Positions 48,413 to 57,073 of a DNA stretch of 64,000 nt are shown here, piece by piece; positions within the stretch are counted from its first letter, which is position 1; each line of letters starts with the position of its first letter. Position numbers and translations under genes: made by a program. Source of the DNA: Microvirgula aerodenitrificans DSM 15089 (GTDB lineage: Bacteria > Pseudomonadota > Gammaproteobacteria > Burkholderiales > Aquaspirillaceae); NCBI RefSeq assembly GCF_000620105.1, contig NZ_JHVK01000002.1, forward strand, positions 1-64,000, given 5' to 3'. The notes under the pieces are model-generated. The model was not told the origin of the DNA and made no database searches. It saw only the letters and a program-made list of their open reading frames with translations.

Positions 48413-49420
48413 TCAGGCGCCGAGCGTGGCCACCATGATGGCCTTGATGGTGTGCATGCGGTTCTCGGCCTGCTCGAACGCAATGCACGCCGGGCTTTCG
48501 AACACGTCATCGGTCACTTCAATGCCCTTGGCGAACTCCGGGTACTGCTGCTCGATCTGCTTGCCAACCTTGGTCTCGGTGTTGTGGAAGGCCGGCAGGC
48601 AGTGCATGAATTTTGTCTGCGGATTGCCGGTCGCTTCCAGCAGTGCCTTGTTGACTTGGAACGGCTTCAGGATCGAGATGCGCTCGCCCCATTTTTCGAT
48701 CGGCTCGCCCATCGACACCCAGACGTCGGTGTGGATAAAGTCAACGCCCTTGACCGCGGCTTTCGGGTCATCGGTCACCAGCAGGCGCGCGCCGGTTTCC
48801 TTGGCGATTTCCCTGGCCCTGACCACCAGTTTTTCGTCCGGCTGCAGATCCTTCGGGCCACCGATGCGCACGTCCATGCCCAGCAGGCAACCGATGATCA
48901 TCAGCGAATGGCCCATATTGTTGCGGGCATCGCCGACATAGGCGTAAGCGATCTGCGACAGCGGCTTGTCGCTGTGCTCGGTCATGGTCAGCACGTCGGC
49001 CAGCATCTGGGTCGGGTGCCATTCGTCGGTCAGGCCGTTGTAGACCGGCACGCCGGCATAGTCGGCCAGTTCCTGCACCAGTTCCTGGCTGAAGCCGCGG
49101 TACTCGATGGCATCGAACATGCGCCCCAGCACGCGGGCGGTGTCCTTCATCGACTCCTTGTGGCCGATCTGCGAACCGCTCGGTTCGAGATAGGTCACAT
49201 TGGCGCCCTGGTCATGGGCCGCCACTTCGAACGCGCAGCGGGTGCGGGTCGAGGTCTTTTCAAAGATCAGCGCGATGTTCTTGCCCTTCATGCGCGGCTG
49301 CTCGGTGCCGTTGTACTTGGCGCGCTTCAGGTCGCGGGCCAGGTCGAGCAGATAGCGAATTTCACGCGGGGTGAAATCGAGTTCCTTGAGGAAGTGGCGA
49401 TTGCGCAGATTGAAAGCCAT
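48413..49420 (-). CDS. arcB: Catabolic ornithine carbamoyltransferase (arc cassette 1)
   Basis: The 335-residue enzyme runs phosphorolysis of citrulline to ornithine and carbamoyl phosphate. It has the carbamoyl-phosphate site [16 protein letters not shown], the DEWHPTQ motif, and the ornithine-site FMHCLPAFH. Length and context mark it as the catabolic (ArcB) rather than the biosynthetic (ArgF) type. The ATG at 49420 is preceded by TGGAGA, which sets the start; the frame extends upstream to 49480 without similarity. It lies 81 bp downstream of arcA1. Confidence 0.96.
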   Translation of the reverse strand: MAFNLRNRHFLKELDFTPREIRYLLDLARDLKRAKYNGTEQPRMKGKNIALIFEKTSTRTRCAFEVAAHDQGANVTYLEPSGSQIGHKESMKDTARVLGRMFDAIEYRGFSQELVQELADYAGVPVYNGLTDEWHPTQMLADVLTMTEHSDKPLSQIAYAYVGDARNNMGHSLMIIGCLLGMDVRIGGPKDLQPDEKLVVRAREIAKETGARLLVTDDPKAAVKGVDFIHTDVWVSMGEPIEKWGERISILKPFQVNKALLEATGNPQTKFMHCLPAFHNTETKVGKQIEQQYPEFAKGIEVTDDVFESPACIAFEQAENRMHTIKAIMVATLGA

Positions 49421-49501
49421 GTTGTTTCTCCAGAATGAGCGGATGGGCGGGATATGCCGCGATGCCGCGGGCAGCGGCAATCGCGGCAGGAGTGCCGGAA
49501 A

Positions 49502-50734
49502 TCAGAAGTTGACCGGATCGCGCACGATCGGGCACGTCATGCAGTGGCCACCACCACGGCCGCGGCCGAGCTCGGATGCCGGGATCTCGATCACCTCGAC
49601 ACCGGCGTCGCGCATCAGCCGGTTGGTATAGGTGTTGCGATCGTAGGCAACCACCACGCCGCGATCCAGTGCCACGACGTTATTGCCGTCGTCCCACTGT
49701 TCGCGCTCGCGCTGGAACGCGTCGCCGCCGGTCGCCAGCGTCTTCAGCTTGCCGATGCCGAGCGCACTGGCCACCACGTCAAGGAAGGATTTGCCCTCGT
49801 GACGTTCGAAACGGATCTCGCCCGGCTTGTCGCCGGCGTACATGCTGGTGCAGACGATTTCGTCGACCACGTCCGGGAACACCGACACGAAATCGTAGTC
49901 GAGGAAGCTGAACACGGTATCGAGGTGCATGGCACCGCGGCTCTTGGCCATCTGGCAGGCGATGACGCGAGTCGGGCCGCCGGGTTGCCCCAGTGCATTC
50001 TTCGCCACCTGCACCACGGCCTGCGGGCTGGTGCGCTCGCCCATGCCGATCAGGGCGACCCCGTTGCCGATCGGCATCACGTCGCCGCCTTCCAGCGTCG
50101 CCGCGCCATGATCCTTGTCGCTGTCGCCCCACCAGACGCGGACCTTGCCGGCGAAGAACGGATGGAACTGGTAGATCGCCTGCATCAGCAGGGTTTCCTG
50201 ACGGCGGGCCGGCCAGTACATCGGGTTCAGCGTCACGCCTTCGTAGATCCAGCAGCTCGGGTCACGCTGGAACAGGCTGTTCGGCACCGGCGGGAACACA
50301 AAGTCGGACTGGTCGAGATAACCGCCGAACAGCCCCTTCGGGTCGAACGGCAATTCGGAACGGGCAATGCCGCCGACCAGGTGTTCGGCCAGTTGCTGGG
50401 CCGGCATCTCGTCCAGCCAGCGACGCAGATCGCCGAGCATGCCGACGCCGACATAGTCCGGCTTGATCTTGTGGTCGAGAATCCACCCGCGAGCGGCCCG
50501 GTCCTCGAGCAGCTTGGTCAGCAGATCGTGAACCTCCAGCACCTCGATGCCGCGCGACTCCATCTGGCTGACGAAGTAGGCATGGTCCTTCTGGGCGCGC
50601 TCGACCCAGATCACATCGTCGAACAGCAGGCTGTCGCAGTTGCCCGGGGTCAGTCGCTTGTGGGCCAGGCCGGGACGGCACACCATCACCGTTCGCAGCT
50701 TGCCGCATTCGGAATGAACGCCAAACTGGGACAT
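49502..50734 (-). CDS. arcA: Arginine deiminase (arc cassette 1)
   Basis: The 410-residue enzyme hydrolyses arginine to citrulline and ammonia. Catalytic Cys398 lies in GGGHCMTCP, and the substrate-binding blocks [19 protein letters not shown] and MHLDTVFSF are intact. It begins [11 protein letters not shown], standard for the family. It is highly similar to the copy at 55378 over the full length, with differences spread along the sequence and concentrated in short surface segments. AAGGAG precedes the start. A terminator-like hairpin lies in its 5' leader. Confidence 0.97.
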   Translation of the reverse strand: MSQFGVHSECGKLRTVMVCRPGLAHKRLTPGNCDSLLFDDVIWVERAQKDHAYFVSQMESRGIEVLEVHDLLTKLLEDRAARGWILDHKIKPDYVGVGMLGDLRRWLDEMPAQQLAEHLVGGIARSELPFDPKGLFGGYLDQSDFVFPPVPNSLFQRDPSCWIYEGVTLNPMYWPARRQETLLMQAIYQFHPFFAGKVRVWWGDSDKDHGAATLEGGDVMPIGNGVALIGMGERTSPQAVVQVAKNALGQPGGPTRVIACQMAKSRGAMHLDTVFSFLDYDFVSVFPDVVDEIVCTSMYAGDKPGEIRFERHEGKSFLDVVASALGIGKLKTLATGGDAFQREREQWDDGNNVVALDRGVVVAYDRNTYTNRLMRDAGVEVIEIPASELGRGRGGGHCMTCPIVRDPVNF

Positions 50735-50770
50735 GGAGAACTCCTTCTCTGAGTGCTTTTCAGCGGGGAC

Positions 50771-50809
50771 AAAAAATAGCGCCGGGGCGGGGACCGCCGA
50801 CAGCGCTAT
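50771..50809 (-). terminator. Intrinsic terminator in the arcA1 leader (possible attenuator)
   Basis: On the minus strand ATAGCGC (50803-50809 arm) and GCGCTAT (50776-50782 arm) enclose a GC-rich inner stem and are followed by six T (50771-50776). It lies about 37 bp upstream of the arcA1 ATG and downstream of the predicted arcA1 promoter. Transcripts must therefore pass it to reach arcA1. A terminator in this position usually signals attenuation. Confidence 0.72.
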
Positions 50810-50895
50810 CTGGTGGACTCATCTCGTTGCCGCACGACGCAGCCAGCCGCCGTGACGCCGTGACACGACGCGGAACGGACGGGGGTGGCGGGCAT
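50806..50895 (-). other. Putative 29-codon leader ORF overlapping the arcA1 leader terminator
   Basis: From ATG at 50895 the frame runs 29 codons to a TAG at 50806-50808, which lies inside the 5' arm of the terminator stem. Four arginine codons occur (positions 7, 22, 24 and the last codon, AGA). The ribosome site is weak (CGGGAAC). A ribosome at the stop would mask the stem and favour read-through. Whether it is translated is unknown. Confidence 0.35.
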
Positions 50896-50942
50896 GTTCC
50901 CGCCGGGGCTGGACGTTCTGAATTCTGCTCTCATCACGCCAC

Positions 50943-50971
50943 GGTATAGAACACCCGCCCCGCTCCGTAAA
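50943..50971 (-). promoter_or_regulatory. Predicted sigma-70 promoter of arcA1
   Basis: On the minus strand TTTACG (50966-50971) and TATACC (50943-50948) are 17 bp apart. The start would be near 50936, leaving a leader of about 200 nt before arcA1. No FNR/ANR half-sites are visible near it. Confidence 0.55.
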
Positions 50972-51008
50972 GGGCCATCCATCGCGCGAGCCCCCCGGCA
51001 GCAGGACG

Positions 51009-51045
51009 CAAAACACCCCGGAAAGTTACTTCCCGGGGTGTTTTG
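51009..51045. terminator. Palindromic terminator left of the 165-bp repeats
   Basis: CAAAACACCCCGG (51009-51021) and CCGGGGTGTTTTG (51033-51045) form a 13-bp stem, with T-rich ends on both strands. Its stem sequence is nearly the same as that of the terminator at 51389-51426 on the other side of the repeat pair. Confidence 0.8.
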
Positions 51046-51054
51046 TTGACGGCC

Positions 51055-51384
51055 CTCCCCTTCGCCACGAAGCACGGACGAGCGAAGCGAGGTTTCCCCG
51101 CGGCGGCGGGGACGGAAGGGGCAGGATTCAAACAGGCAGACTGCCGTGCTCACGACCGATCCTGTCAGTCGGGCGTGCACCGACGCCACGCTGACCGCCG
51201 GTGCCCACCTTTGCAAGCACTCCCCTTCGCCACGAAGCACGGACGAGCGCAGCGAGGTTTCCCCGCGGCGGCGGGGACGGAAGGGGCAGGATTCAAACAG
51301 GCAGACTGCCGTGCTCACGACCGATCCTGTCAGTCGGGCGTGCACCGACGCCACGCTGGCCACCGGTGCCCACCTTTGCAAGCA
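51055..51384. repeat. 165-bp tandem duplication between arcD and arcA1
   Basis: Unit 1 is 51055-51219 and unit 2 is 51220-51384, both starting CTCCCCTTCGCCACGAAG and ending TTTGCAAGCA. I count three differences (one in GAGCG(A/C)AGCG, two in CGCTG(A/G)CC(G/A)CC). Inside each unit is a GC hairpin (CCCCGCGGCGGCGGGG). The unit length is a multiple of three, but no protein family is recognised in either strand. It is flanked by two copies of a similar terminator hairpin. Confidence 0.93.
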
Positions 51385-51388
51385 GTCG

Positions 51389-51426
51389 ACAAAACACCCC
51401 AGAAGGATGCCTTCCGGGGTGTTTTG
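51389..51426. terminator. Intrinsic terminator after arcD
   Basis: ACAAAACACCCC and GGGGTGTTTTG arms with an inner AGAAGG/CCTTC pairing form a strong hairpin. The A-run on the left is a T-run for the minus strand. It lies about 30 bp beyond the arcD stop. Confidence 0.85.
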
Positions 51427-51456
51427 CGCAACCCGCCGCAGGGCGGGTGGCAGACC

Positions 51457-52896
51457 TTACAGCGACAGTGCGCCGGTGCCCAGTTCGTATGCGGCGTAGG
51501 CGCCGAGCACGAGAACAATGGCAGCCAGGATGCCTTCCAGCGACGTGAACGGACGTTCCTTCTGTTCACGTCGGGCCCAGAGGTAGAACGGCAGGCCAAC
51601 CGCGTACAGGATCATCGACAGGAACAGGTACTTCGGACCTGCTGCGTACACCAGCCAGACACCGTAGACGGTAGCGACCAGGCCGATGACGATGTCTTTC
51701 AGACGCTTGGAGTCACCCGCCTCATAGCCATCGGACTTCAGCACGATGATCAGTGCATACAGCGCGCACAGGAAGTACGGGATCAGGATCATCGACGTTG
51801 CCAGCGACAGCAGCGCCAGATAGCCCGCCGAGTTGAACAGCGTGATGATCAGGAACACCTGGATGCAACCGTTGGTCAGCCACAGGGCATTGGCCGGCGA
51901 ACCGTTCTTGTTCAGACGACCGAAGGTAGCCGGCATGGTGCCGTCCTTGCCCGCCAGGTAAGCCGCTTCACCTGCCAGCAGCGTCCAGGCCAGCAGCGCG
52001 CCACCCACCGAGATCACCAGGCCGATGTTGATCAGCGCAGCACCCCAGTCACCCACGGCAGCCTTCAGCACGCCAGCGGTAGACGGGTTCTTCAGTGCAG
52101 CCAGTTCCGGTTGCGTCAGCACGCCCATCGACAGCACCGACACGGCGACCAGCAGTACCATCACCAGCAGGAAACCGATCACGGTTGCCTTGCCGACGTC
52201 GGCCATCTTCTCGGCACGGCCGGAGAACATCGACGCGCCTTCGATACCGATGAACACCCACACCGTCACCAGCATGGTGCTCTTGACCTGGTCAACCACG
52301 CTGCCCAGCGTCGGCGAGCCCCAGAAACCCAGGTTGAAGGTTTCGACGTTGAACGCGAAGATCACGATGCCGATGAACAGTGCCAGCGGGACCAGCTTGG
52401 CCACGGTGGTCACGGTGTTGATGAACGCCGCGCCATGCACGCCACGGCAGACCATGAAGTGCAGTGCCCACAGCAGGATCGATGCGCAGACCACGGCCGG
52501 CATGGTGTTGCCGTCACCGAAGAAGCCCAGTGCATCGAACGCGCCCAGCGCCGAGAAGAACACGACGAAGTACGACACGTTGCCGATCCACGCCGAAATC
52601 CAGTAGCCCCAGGCCGAGTTGAAGCCGACGTACGGACCGAAACCGGCACGTGCGTACCCGTACACGCCGCCTTCGATTTCCGGCTTGCGGAAGGCCAGCG
52701 TCTGGAACACGAACGCCAGGGTCAGCATACCGAAGAAGGTAATGACCCAACCGATAATGATGGCGCCGGCACCTGCACCCGCTGCCATATTCTGCGGCAG
52801 CGAGAAGATCCCGCCGCCGATCATGGAGCCGACGACCAGCGCAGTCAGTGCGCCGAGCTTCAGCTTTTGCGAACCAGCTTGAGTCCCGTCAGACAT
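51457..52896 (-). CDS. arcD: Arginine/ornithine antiporter ArcD
   Basis: The 479-residue APC-superfamily transporter has twelve helices. It starts with the signature LTALVVGSMIGGGIFSLPQN in helix 1 and contains FRKPEIEGGVYGYARAGFG and FIGIEGASMFSGRAEKM. It exchanges external arginine for ornithine, allowing the deiminase pathway to run without spending energy. One arcD lies between two arcABC cassettes and presumably serves both. It has its own terminator and an FNR-type box upstream. Its codons are optimised (few rare codons), suggesting high expression. Confidence 0.95.
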   Translation of the reverse strand: MSDGTQAGSQKLKLGALTALVVGSMIGGGIFSLPQNMAAGAGAGAIIIGWVITFFGMLTLAFVFQTLAFRKPEIEGGVYGYARAGFGPYVGFNSAWGYWISAWIGNVSYFVVFFSALGAFDALGFFGDGNTMPAVVCASILLWALHFMVCRGVHGAAFINTVTTVAKLVPLALFIGIVIFAFNVETFNLGFWGSPTLGSVVDQVKSTMLVTVWVFIGIEGASMFSGRAEKMADVGKATVIGFLLVMVLLVAVSVLSMGVLTQPELAALKNPSTAGVLKAAVGDWGAALINIGLVISVGGALLAWTLLAGEAAYLAGKDGTMPATFGRLNKNGSPANALWLTNGCIQVFLIITLFNSAGYLALLSLATSMILIPYFLCALYALIIVLKSDGYEAGDSKRLKDIVIGLVATVYGVWLVYAAGPKYLFLSMILYAVGLPFYLWARREQKERPFTSLEGILAAIVLVLGAYAAYELGTGALSL

Positions 52897-53163
52897 TTTG
52901 ACTCTCCGTAGGTTAGTTAATTAAGGAATTCTTATTCTTGTTTATCGCAAAACGACAGCCCCTTGTCCAAACCTGCCAGCTGTCGCCTTTGATTCAGATC
53001 AAGCAGAAAATCCACAATGAATGTTCCATGCCGCAGGGACTACGTTTTGGGTGAACGGAACGCGAAACCTACCGCGAACCCCGCCTGGCAAATCACGCTG
53101 ATGCCATTACGGGTTAGCCCACCCTTACGCGTATTGCAACGATAAATGTTCGTATCGTTGTCC
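52897..53163. other. arcC2-arcD intergenic control region
   Basis: About 270 bp, AT-richer than its surroundings. It contains the FNR-type box at 52989-53002. The arcD promoter should lie between that box and 52900; AT-rich candidates such as GATAAA near 52943-52948 exist, but no -10 is certain. No ORF is supported. Confidence 0.5.
52989..53002 (-). promoter_or_regulatory. FNR/ANR box upstream of arcD
   Basis: TTGATTCAGATCAA is a perfect TTGAT-N4-ATCAA palindrome, the consensus for FNR-family anaerobic activators (FNR, ANR). It lies about 93 bp upstream of arcD. Activation of arginine deiminase operons by ANR under low oxygen is established in Pseudomonas; here the regulator is inferred. Confidence 0.85.
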
Positions 53164-53190
53164 TAAAAAAGGCGCCAAAAGCGCCTTTTC
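53164..53190 (-). terminator. Intrinsic terminator after arcC2
   Basis: AAAAGGCGC and GCGCCTTTT form a perfect stem around a CAAAA loop. The A-run at 53165-53170 is the T-run on the minus strand. It ends arc cassette 2 about 15 bp after arcC2, so arcD needs its own promoter. Confidence 0.88.
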
Positions 53191-53204
53191 CAGGAGTCAA
53201 ACGA

Positions 53205-54149
53205 TCAATACCACTCGATGCCGCTGGCTTCGGTGCTGATGATGGTGCCGGCTTCGCCTTCGACGATCTTGGCAATATCACCCAGCGCGCCGATCACGGC
53301 ACGCTTGCCGCTCTTGCGGGCAAACTCGCAGGCTGCTTCGACCTTCGGGCCCATCGAACCGGCTGCGAAGCCGAGTTTTTCGATTTCGTCCGGGTGAGCG
53401 CGCTTGATCGCCTTCTGATCCGGCTTGCCCCAGTTGACGAACACGGTCGACACGTCGGTGGCGATGACGAAGTAGTCAGCATCAACTTCGCTGGCCAGCA
53501 GCGACGAGGCCAGGTCCTTGTCGATCACGGCTTCGACGCCAACCAGCTTGCCGTCTTCATACATGGTCGGGATGCCACCGCCGCCAGCGGCGATCACAAC
53601 GGCACCCTTTTCGATCAGCCACTTGATCGGGCGCATTTCGAAAATGCGCTTCGGCTTCGGGCTCGGCACCACGCGGCGGAAGTATTCGCCGTCAGCCTTG
53701 ACCGTCCAGCCGTTTGCAGCGGCCAGGGTTTCGGCTTCTTCCTTGGTGTACACCGGGCCGACGAACTTGACCGGGTTGGCGAACGCCGGATCCTTCGGAT
53801 CGACTTCGGTCATGGTCAGAACAGTGGCCAGCGGCACTTCGAACGGCAGCACGTTGCCGAGCTCCTGTTCGATCATGTAGCCGATCATGCCTTCGGTCTG
53901 CGCGCCGAGCACGTCGAGCGGGTACGGGGTCACGGCAGCATTGACGTGACGGGCGTAGGCATCGTTCTGCAGGCCGAGCAGGCCGACTTGCGGGCCGTTG
54001 CCGTGGCACATGACCAGGTTGTGACCCTTCTTGGTCACTTCCGACAGTTGCGCGGCAGCGATTTTGACGTTGTTACGTTGGTTTTCGGCGGTCATTGCTT
54101 CACCGCGACGTTGCAGGGCGTTACCACCCAGGGCGACTACAACACGCAT
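53205..54149 (-). CDS. arcC: Carbamate kinase (arc cassette 2)
   Basis: The 314-residue enzyme is a close paralogue of the arcC at 47237, sharing [44 protein letters not shown] and [10 protein letters not shown]. It is two residues shorter because of a small gap near [21 protein letters not shown] precedes the ATG at good distance. A strong hairpin with a T-run lies between it and arcB2, so its mRNA level may be lower than that of arcA2-arcB2. Confidence 0.96.
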   Translation of the reverse strand: MRVVVALGGNALQRRGEAMTAENQRNNVKIAAAQLSEVTKKGHNLVMCHGNGPQVGLLGLQNDAYARHVNAAVTPYPLDVLGAQTEGMIGYMIEQELGNVLPFEVPLATVLTMTEVDPKDPAFANPVKFVGPVYTKEEAETLAAANGWTVKADGEYFRRVVPSPKPKRIFEMRPIKWLIEKGAVVIAAGGGGIPTMYEDGKLVGVEAVIDKDLASSLLASEVDADYFVIATDVSTVFVNWGKPDQKAIKRAHPDEIEKLGFAAGSMGPKVEAACEFARKSGKRAVIGALGDIAKIVEGEAGTIISTEASGIEWY

Positions 54150-54180
54150 GATCTATTTCCTTCAAGCGGCAGGAATTCGG

Positions 54181-54222
54181 AAACAAAAGGGGCCGGTCGG
54201 TCTTCACAGCCGACCGGCCCCT
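54181..54222 (-). terminator. Terminator-like hairpin between arcB2 and arcC2
   Basis: A perfect 13-bp stem (54188-54200 with 54210-54222, loop of nine) is followed on the minus strand by TTTTGTTT. It stands only about 30 bp before the arcC2 start. A second small hairpin (CGCGACGT / ACGTCGCG, 54233-54250) lies just upstream. It may cause partial termination or stabilise the arcA2-arcB2 mRNA. Confidence 0.75.
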
Positions 54223-54281
54223 GAGAGGGGACGCGACGTAACACGTCGCGACGGGCTACTCTTCGAGGCGCAATGCGGCTA

Positions 54282-55286
54282 TCAGGCCAGCGTTGCCACC
54301 ATGATTGCCTTGATGGTGTGCATGCGGTTTTCCGCTTGCTCGAAGGCCACGTTTGCCGGGCTTTCGAACACTTCTTCCGTCACTTCGATACCGTTGGTGA
54401 ATTGCGGATACTGTTCCGAAATTTCCTTGCCAACCTTGGTTTCGCTGTTGTGGAAGGCCGGCAGGCAGTGCATGAACTTCACGCTCGGGTTCTTCGCGGC
54501 AGCCAGCAGCGCCTTGTTCACCTGGAACGGCGACAGCAGCTTGATGCGTTCTTCCCAGACTTCCTTCGGTTCGCCCATCGACACCCAGACGTCGGTGTGG
54601 ATGAAGTCGGCGCCGTCAACGGCAACCTTCGGGTCGTCGGTCAGGGTCAGACGAGCGCCGGTTTCGGCAGCGATCTTCTGGCATTCTGCGACCAGCCATT
54701 CTTCCGGCCACAGGTTCTTCGGGCCGCCGATACGGACGTCCATGCCCAGTTTGCAACCCACAACCATCAGCGAGTTGCCCATGTTGTTGCGTGCGTCACC
54801 CACGTAGGCGTAGGCGATTTGCGACAGCGGCTTGTCGCTGTGTTCGGTCATGGTCAGCACGTCGGCCAGCATCTGGGTCGGGTGCCATTCGTCGGTCAGG
54901 CCGTTGTAGACCGGCACGCCGGCGTAGTCAGCCAGTTCCTGAACGATGTCTTGCTTGAAGCCACGGTATTCGATCGCGTCATACATGCGACCCAGCACGC
55001 GGGCGGTGTCCTTCATCGATTCCTTGTGACCGATTTGCGAACCCGACGGCCCGAGGTAGGTCACGTTGGCGCCTTGATCGTGCGCAGCCACTTCGAACGC
55101 GCAACGGGTACGGGTCGAGGTCTTTTCGAAGATCAGGGCGATATTCTTGCCGGTCAGGCGTTGCTGTTCGGTGCCGTTGTACTTGGCACGCTTCAGGTCG
55201 CGGGACAGGTCGAGCAGGTAGCGGATTTCACGCGGGGTGAAGTCGAGGAGCTTCAGATAGTGACGGTTCTTCAGGTTGAAGGCCAT
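54282..55286 (-). CDS. arcB: Catabolic ornithine carbamoyltransferase (arc cassette 2)
   Basis: The 334-residue ArcB is a close paralogue of the copy at 48413, with the same [23 protein letters not shown] and FMHCLPAFH motifs. Compared with copy 1 it has more A/T at third codon positions and a codon choice resembling highly expressed genes. The ATG at 55286 lines up exactly with the chosen start of copy 1. It lies about 90 bp downstream of arcA2. Confidence 0.97.
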   Translation of the reverse strand: MAFNLKNRHYLKLLDFTPREIRYLLDLSRDLKRAKYNGTEQQRLTGKNIALIFEKTSTRTRCAFEVAAHDQGANVTYLGPSGSQIGHKESMKDTARVLGRMYDAIEYRGFKQDIVQELADYAGVPVYNGLTDEWHPTQMLADVLTMTEHSDKPLSQIAYAYVGDARNNMGNSLMVVGCKLGMDVRIGGPKNLWPEEWLVAECQKIAAETGARLTLTDDPKVAVDGADFIHTDVWVSMGEPKEVWEERIKLLSPFQVNKALLAAAKNPSVKFMHCLPAFHNSETKVGKEISEQYPQFTNGIEVTEEVFESPANVAFEQAENRMHTIKAIMVATLA

Positions 55287-55377
55287 GATGTGTTGTCCTT
55301 GGTCGTACTTTGCGTAACTTCAGGATGTCCCGGCCAGCTGCTGCCAGCCGGGATGTTCTTTCAATGCGTCAGGTCGA

Positions 55378-56610
55378 TTACAGCTTGACTTCGTCGCGAA
55401 CGATCGGGCAAGTCATGCAGTGACCACCCCCACGGCCGCGGCCGAGTTCGGATGCCGGGACTTCGATCACTTCCACACCACGGTCACGCATCAGCTTGTT
55501 GGTGTAGGTGTTGCGGTCATAGGCAACCACGACACGACGGTCCAGAGCCACGACGTTATTGCCGTCGTCCCACTGTTCGCGTTCACGCTGGAATGCGTCG
55601 CCGCCGGTCTTCAGCAGTTCGATGCTCGGCAGGTTCAGTGCCTGGCGCACGACTTCGCTGATATGCACGCCGTCGTGACGTTCGAAGCGGATTTCGCCTT
55701 CCTTGTCACCGGCGTACATGCTGGTGCAGACGATTTCGTCGACCACGTCCGGGAACACCGACAGCAGATCGATGTCGAGGAAGCTGAACACGGTATCCAG
55801 GTGCATGGCGGCACGCGACTTCGGCATCTGGCAAGCGATAACGCGGTTGGCGCCACCCTTCTTGCCCAGCACGCTCTTGGCCACTTGCACGACAGCTTGC
55901 GGGCTGGTGCGTTCGCCCATGCCGATAAGCACGACGCCATTGCCGATCGGCATCACGTCGCCGCCTTCCAGCGTAGCCGGACCGTGGTCCTTGTCGCTGC
56001 CACCCCACCAGATGTTGGCCTTGCCGGCGAACGTCGGGTGGAAGCGGTAGATGGCTTCCAGCAGCAGGGTTTCCTGACGGCGAGCCGGCCAGTACATCGG
56101 GTTGACGGTCACACCTTCGTAGATCCAGCAGCTCGGGTCACGCTGGAACAGGCTGTTCGGCACCGGCGGCAGCACGAAATCGGACTGGTCGAGGTAGCCA
56201 CCGAACAGACCCTTCGGGTCGAACGGCAGTTCGGACTTGGCGATACCGCCGAACATGTGTTCGGACAGTTGGGCCGACGGCATTTCTTCCAGCCAGCTGC
56301 GCAGATCGCCCAGCATGCCGATACCGACGTTGTCTGCCTTCACCTTGTGGTCCAGCAGCCAGGCACGAGCGGCCTTGTCGTCCAGCACCTTCGCCAGCAT
56401 GTCATGTGCTTCCAGCACTTCGATGCCGCGAGCGCGCATCTGACTGACGAAGTAGTCATGGTCTTTCTGAGCCCGTTCAACCCAGATCACGTCATCGAAC
56501 AGCAGGCTGTCGCAGTTTGCCGGGGTCAAGCGCTTGTGAGCCAGACCCGGGCGGCAAACCATCACCGTGCGGAGCTTACCGCACTCAGAATGAACACCAA
56601 ACGTCGTCAT
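55378..56610 (-). CDS. arcA: Arginine deiminase (arc cassette 2)
   Basis: The 410-residue ADI is identical in length to copy 1, with Cys398 in GGGHCMTCP and [19 protein letters not shown] and MHLDTVFSF conserved. Differences from copy 1 cluster near residues 50-110 and 310-345. The start ATG at 56610 follows AAGGAAG. It leads cassette 2 behind a good sigma-70 promoter and a 5' stem-loop. ADI produces ammonia, so both copies may contribute to acid tolerance, as reported for Laribacter. Confidence 0.97.
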   Translation of the reverse strand: MTTFGVHSECGKLRTVMVCRPGLAHKRLTPANCDSLLFDDVIWVERAQKDHDYFVSQMRARGIEVLEAHDMLAKVLDDKAARAWLLDHKVKADNVGIGMLGDLRSWLEEMPSAQLSEHMFGGIAKSELPFDPKGLFGGYLDQSDFVLPPVPNSLFQRDPSCWIYEGVTVNPMYWPARRQETLLLEAIYRFHPTFAGKANIWWGGSDKDHGPATLEGGDVMPIGNGVVLIGMGERTSPQAVVQVAKSVLGKKGGANRVIACQMPKSRAAMHLDTVFSFLDIDLLSVFPDVVDEIVCTSMYAGDKEGEIRFERHDGVHISEVVRQALNLPSIELLKTGGDAFQREREQWDDGNNVVALDRRVVVAYDRNTYTNKLMRDRGVEVIEVPASELGRGRGGGHCMTCPIVRDEVKL

Positions 56611-56693
56611 GATGACTTCCTTTCCATAAAGAGACTTGGTCGCACTTGTCAGTGCGCTGCCGAGAAGTGAGAGCAACCCGGCCAGCCGTTAAT

Positions 56694-56723
56694 GAACGCT
56701 GATCGCTTTGTGCATCAGCGTTC
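56694..56723 (-). other. 5' stem-loop at the start of the arcA2 mRNA
   Basis: GAACGCTGA (56694-56702) and TCAGCGTTC (56715-56723) form a 9-bp stem beginning a few bases after the predicted start of transcription. Such 5' stem-loops often stabilise mRNA. A second palindrome, CGCACT...AGTGCG, lies at 56641-56656. Confidence 0.6.
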
Positions 56724-56732
56724 TTGAGTTGA

Positions 56733-56760
56733 ATTATATTAGCGCACACTCATATTGCAA
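56733..56760 (-). promoter_or_regulatory. Sigma-70 promoter of arc cassette 2
   Basis: On the minus strand TTGCAA (56755-56760) and a consensus TATAAT (56733-56738) are 16 bp apart. The start would be near 56726, about 115 nt before arcA2. I found no full FNR box upstream of it. Confidence 0.8.
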
Positions 56761-57002
56761 GCCGCTACTATTCCATCCAGATCAGTATTGGCGCTGCGCC
56801 GCCTCGTCATAAAAATTAGAAAACAGTGATAAACCTTTTGGGATCAAGGTCTTAGTCCGCTTTCCCGCCCTGGCGCCCCGCTTCGCACCATGACACGCAA
56901 GCCTTTGATTCAAAATGGTTTGGCTGGGAACCGACACCGATTTATGTAAAACGGCCCGAGGGTCGGAAAGCATCAATTCCGGCCGAAAAGGCCTCAATAA
57001 AG
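56761..57002. other. Intergenic region between arcA2 promoter and dnaJ terminator
   Basis: About 240 bp with no supported gene. It holds isolated FNR half-sites (GGATCAA near 56840, TTGATT near 56906), not paired into a full site. An open frame across it (56782-57057, minus) overlaps the dnaJ terminator and shows no family similarity. Confidence 0.4.
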
Positions 57003-57033
57003 AGAAGGCCCGGCATTCGCCGGGCCTTCTTTT
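57003..57033. terminator. Intrinsic terminator downstream of dnaJ
   Basis: AGAAGGCCCGGC (57003-57014) and GCCGGGCCTTCT (57019-57030) form a 12-bp stem with loop ATTC and T-rich flank. It ends the dnaK-dnaJ transcript about 40 bp after dnaJ. Confidence 0.9.
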
Positions 57034-57073
57034 CGGGGTGTCTGCGGTCGCAGGCACCCGCTGATCGCCACCG

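Noticed and set aside
50806-51381. 191-codon frame through the 165-bp repeats with a repeated 55-residue segment
   Set aside because: The repeat in the protein follows from the 165-bp DNA duplication being a multiple of three. The frame crosses a terminator hairpin and the arcA1 promoter, and lacks a ribosome site. Only its last 29 codons are kept as a possible leader ORF.
51055-51384. CRISPR-like repeats
   Set aside because: Two long adjacent units without spacers and no cas genes; a tandem duplication.
51055-51384. tRNA-like remnant (TTTGAATCC near a T-arm pattern)
   Set aside because: No acceptor or anticodon stem could be folded around it on either strand.
56773-56912. FNR box upstream of arcA2
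   Set aside because: Only half-sites (TTGAT or ATCAA) with poor partners, and not at a sensible distance from the predicted promoter.
56782-57057. 91-codon ORF between arcA2 and dnaJ
   Set aside because: It covers the dnaJ terminator, has no ribosome site and no similarity to a known family.
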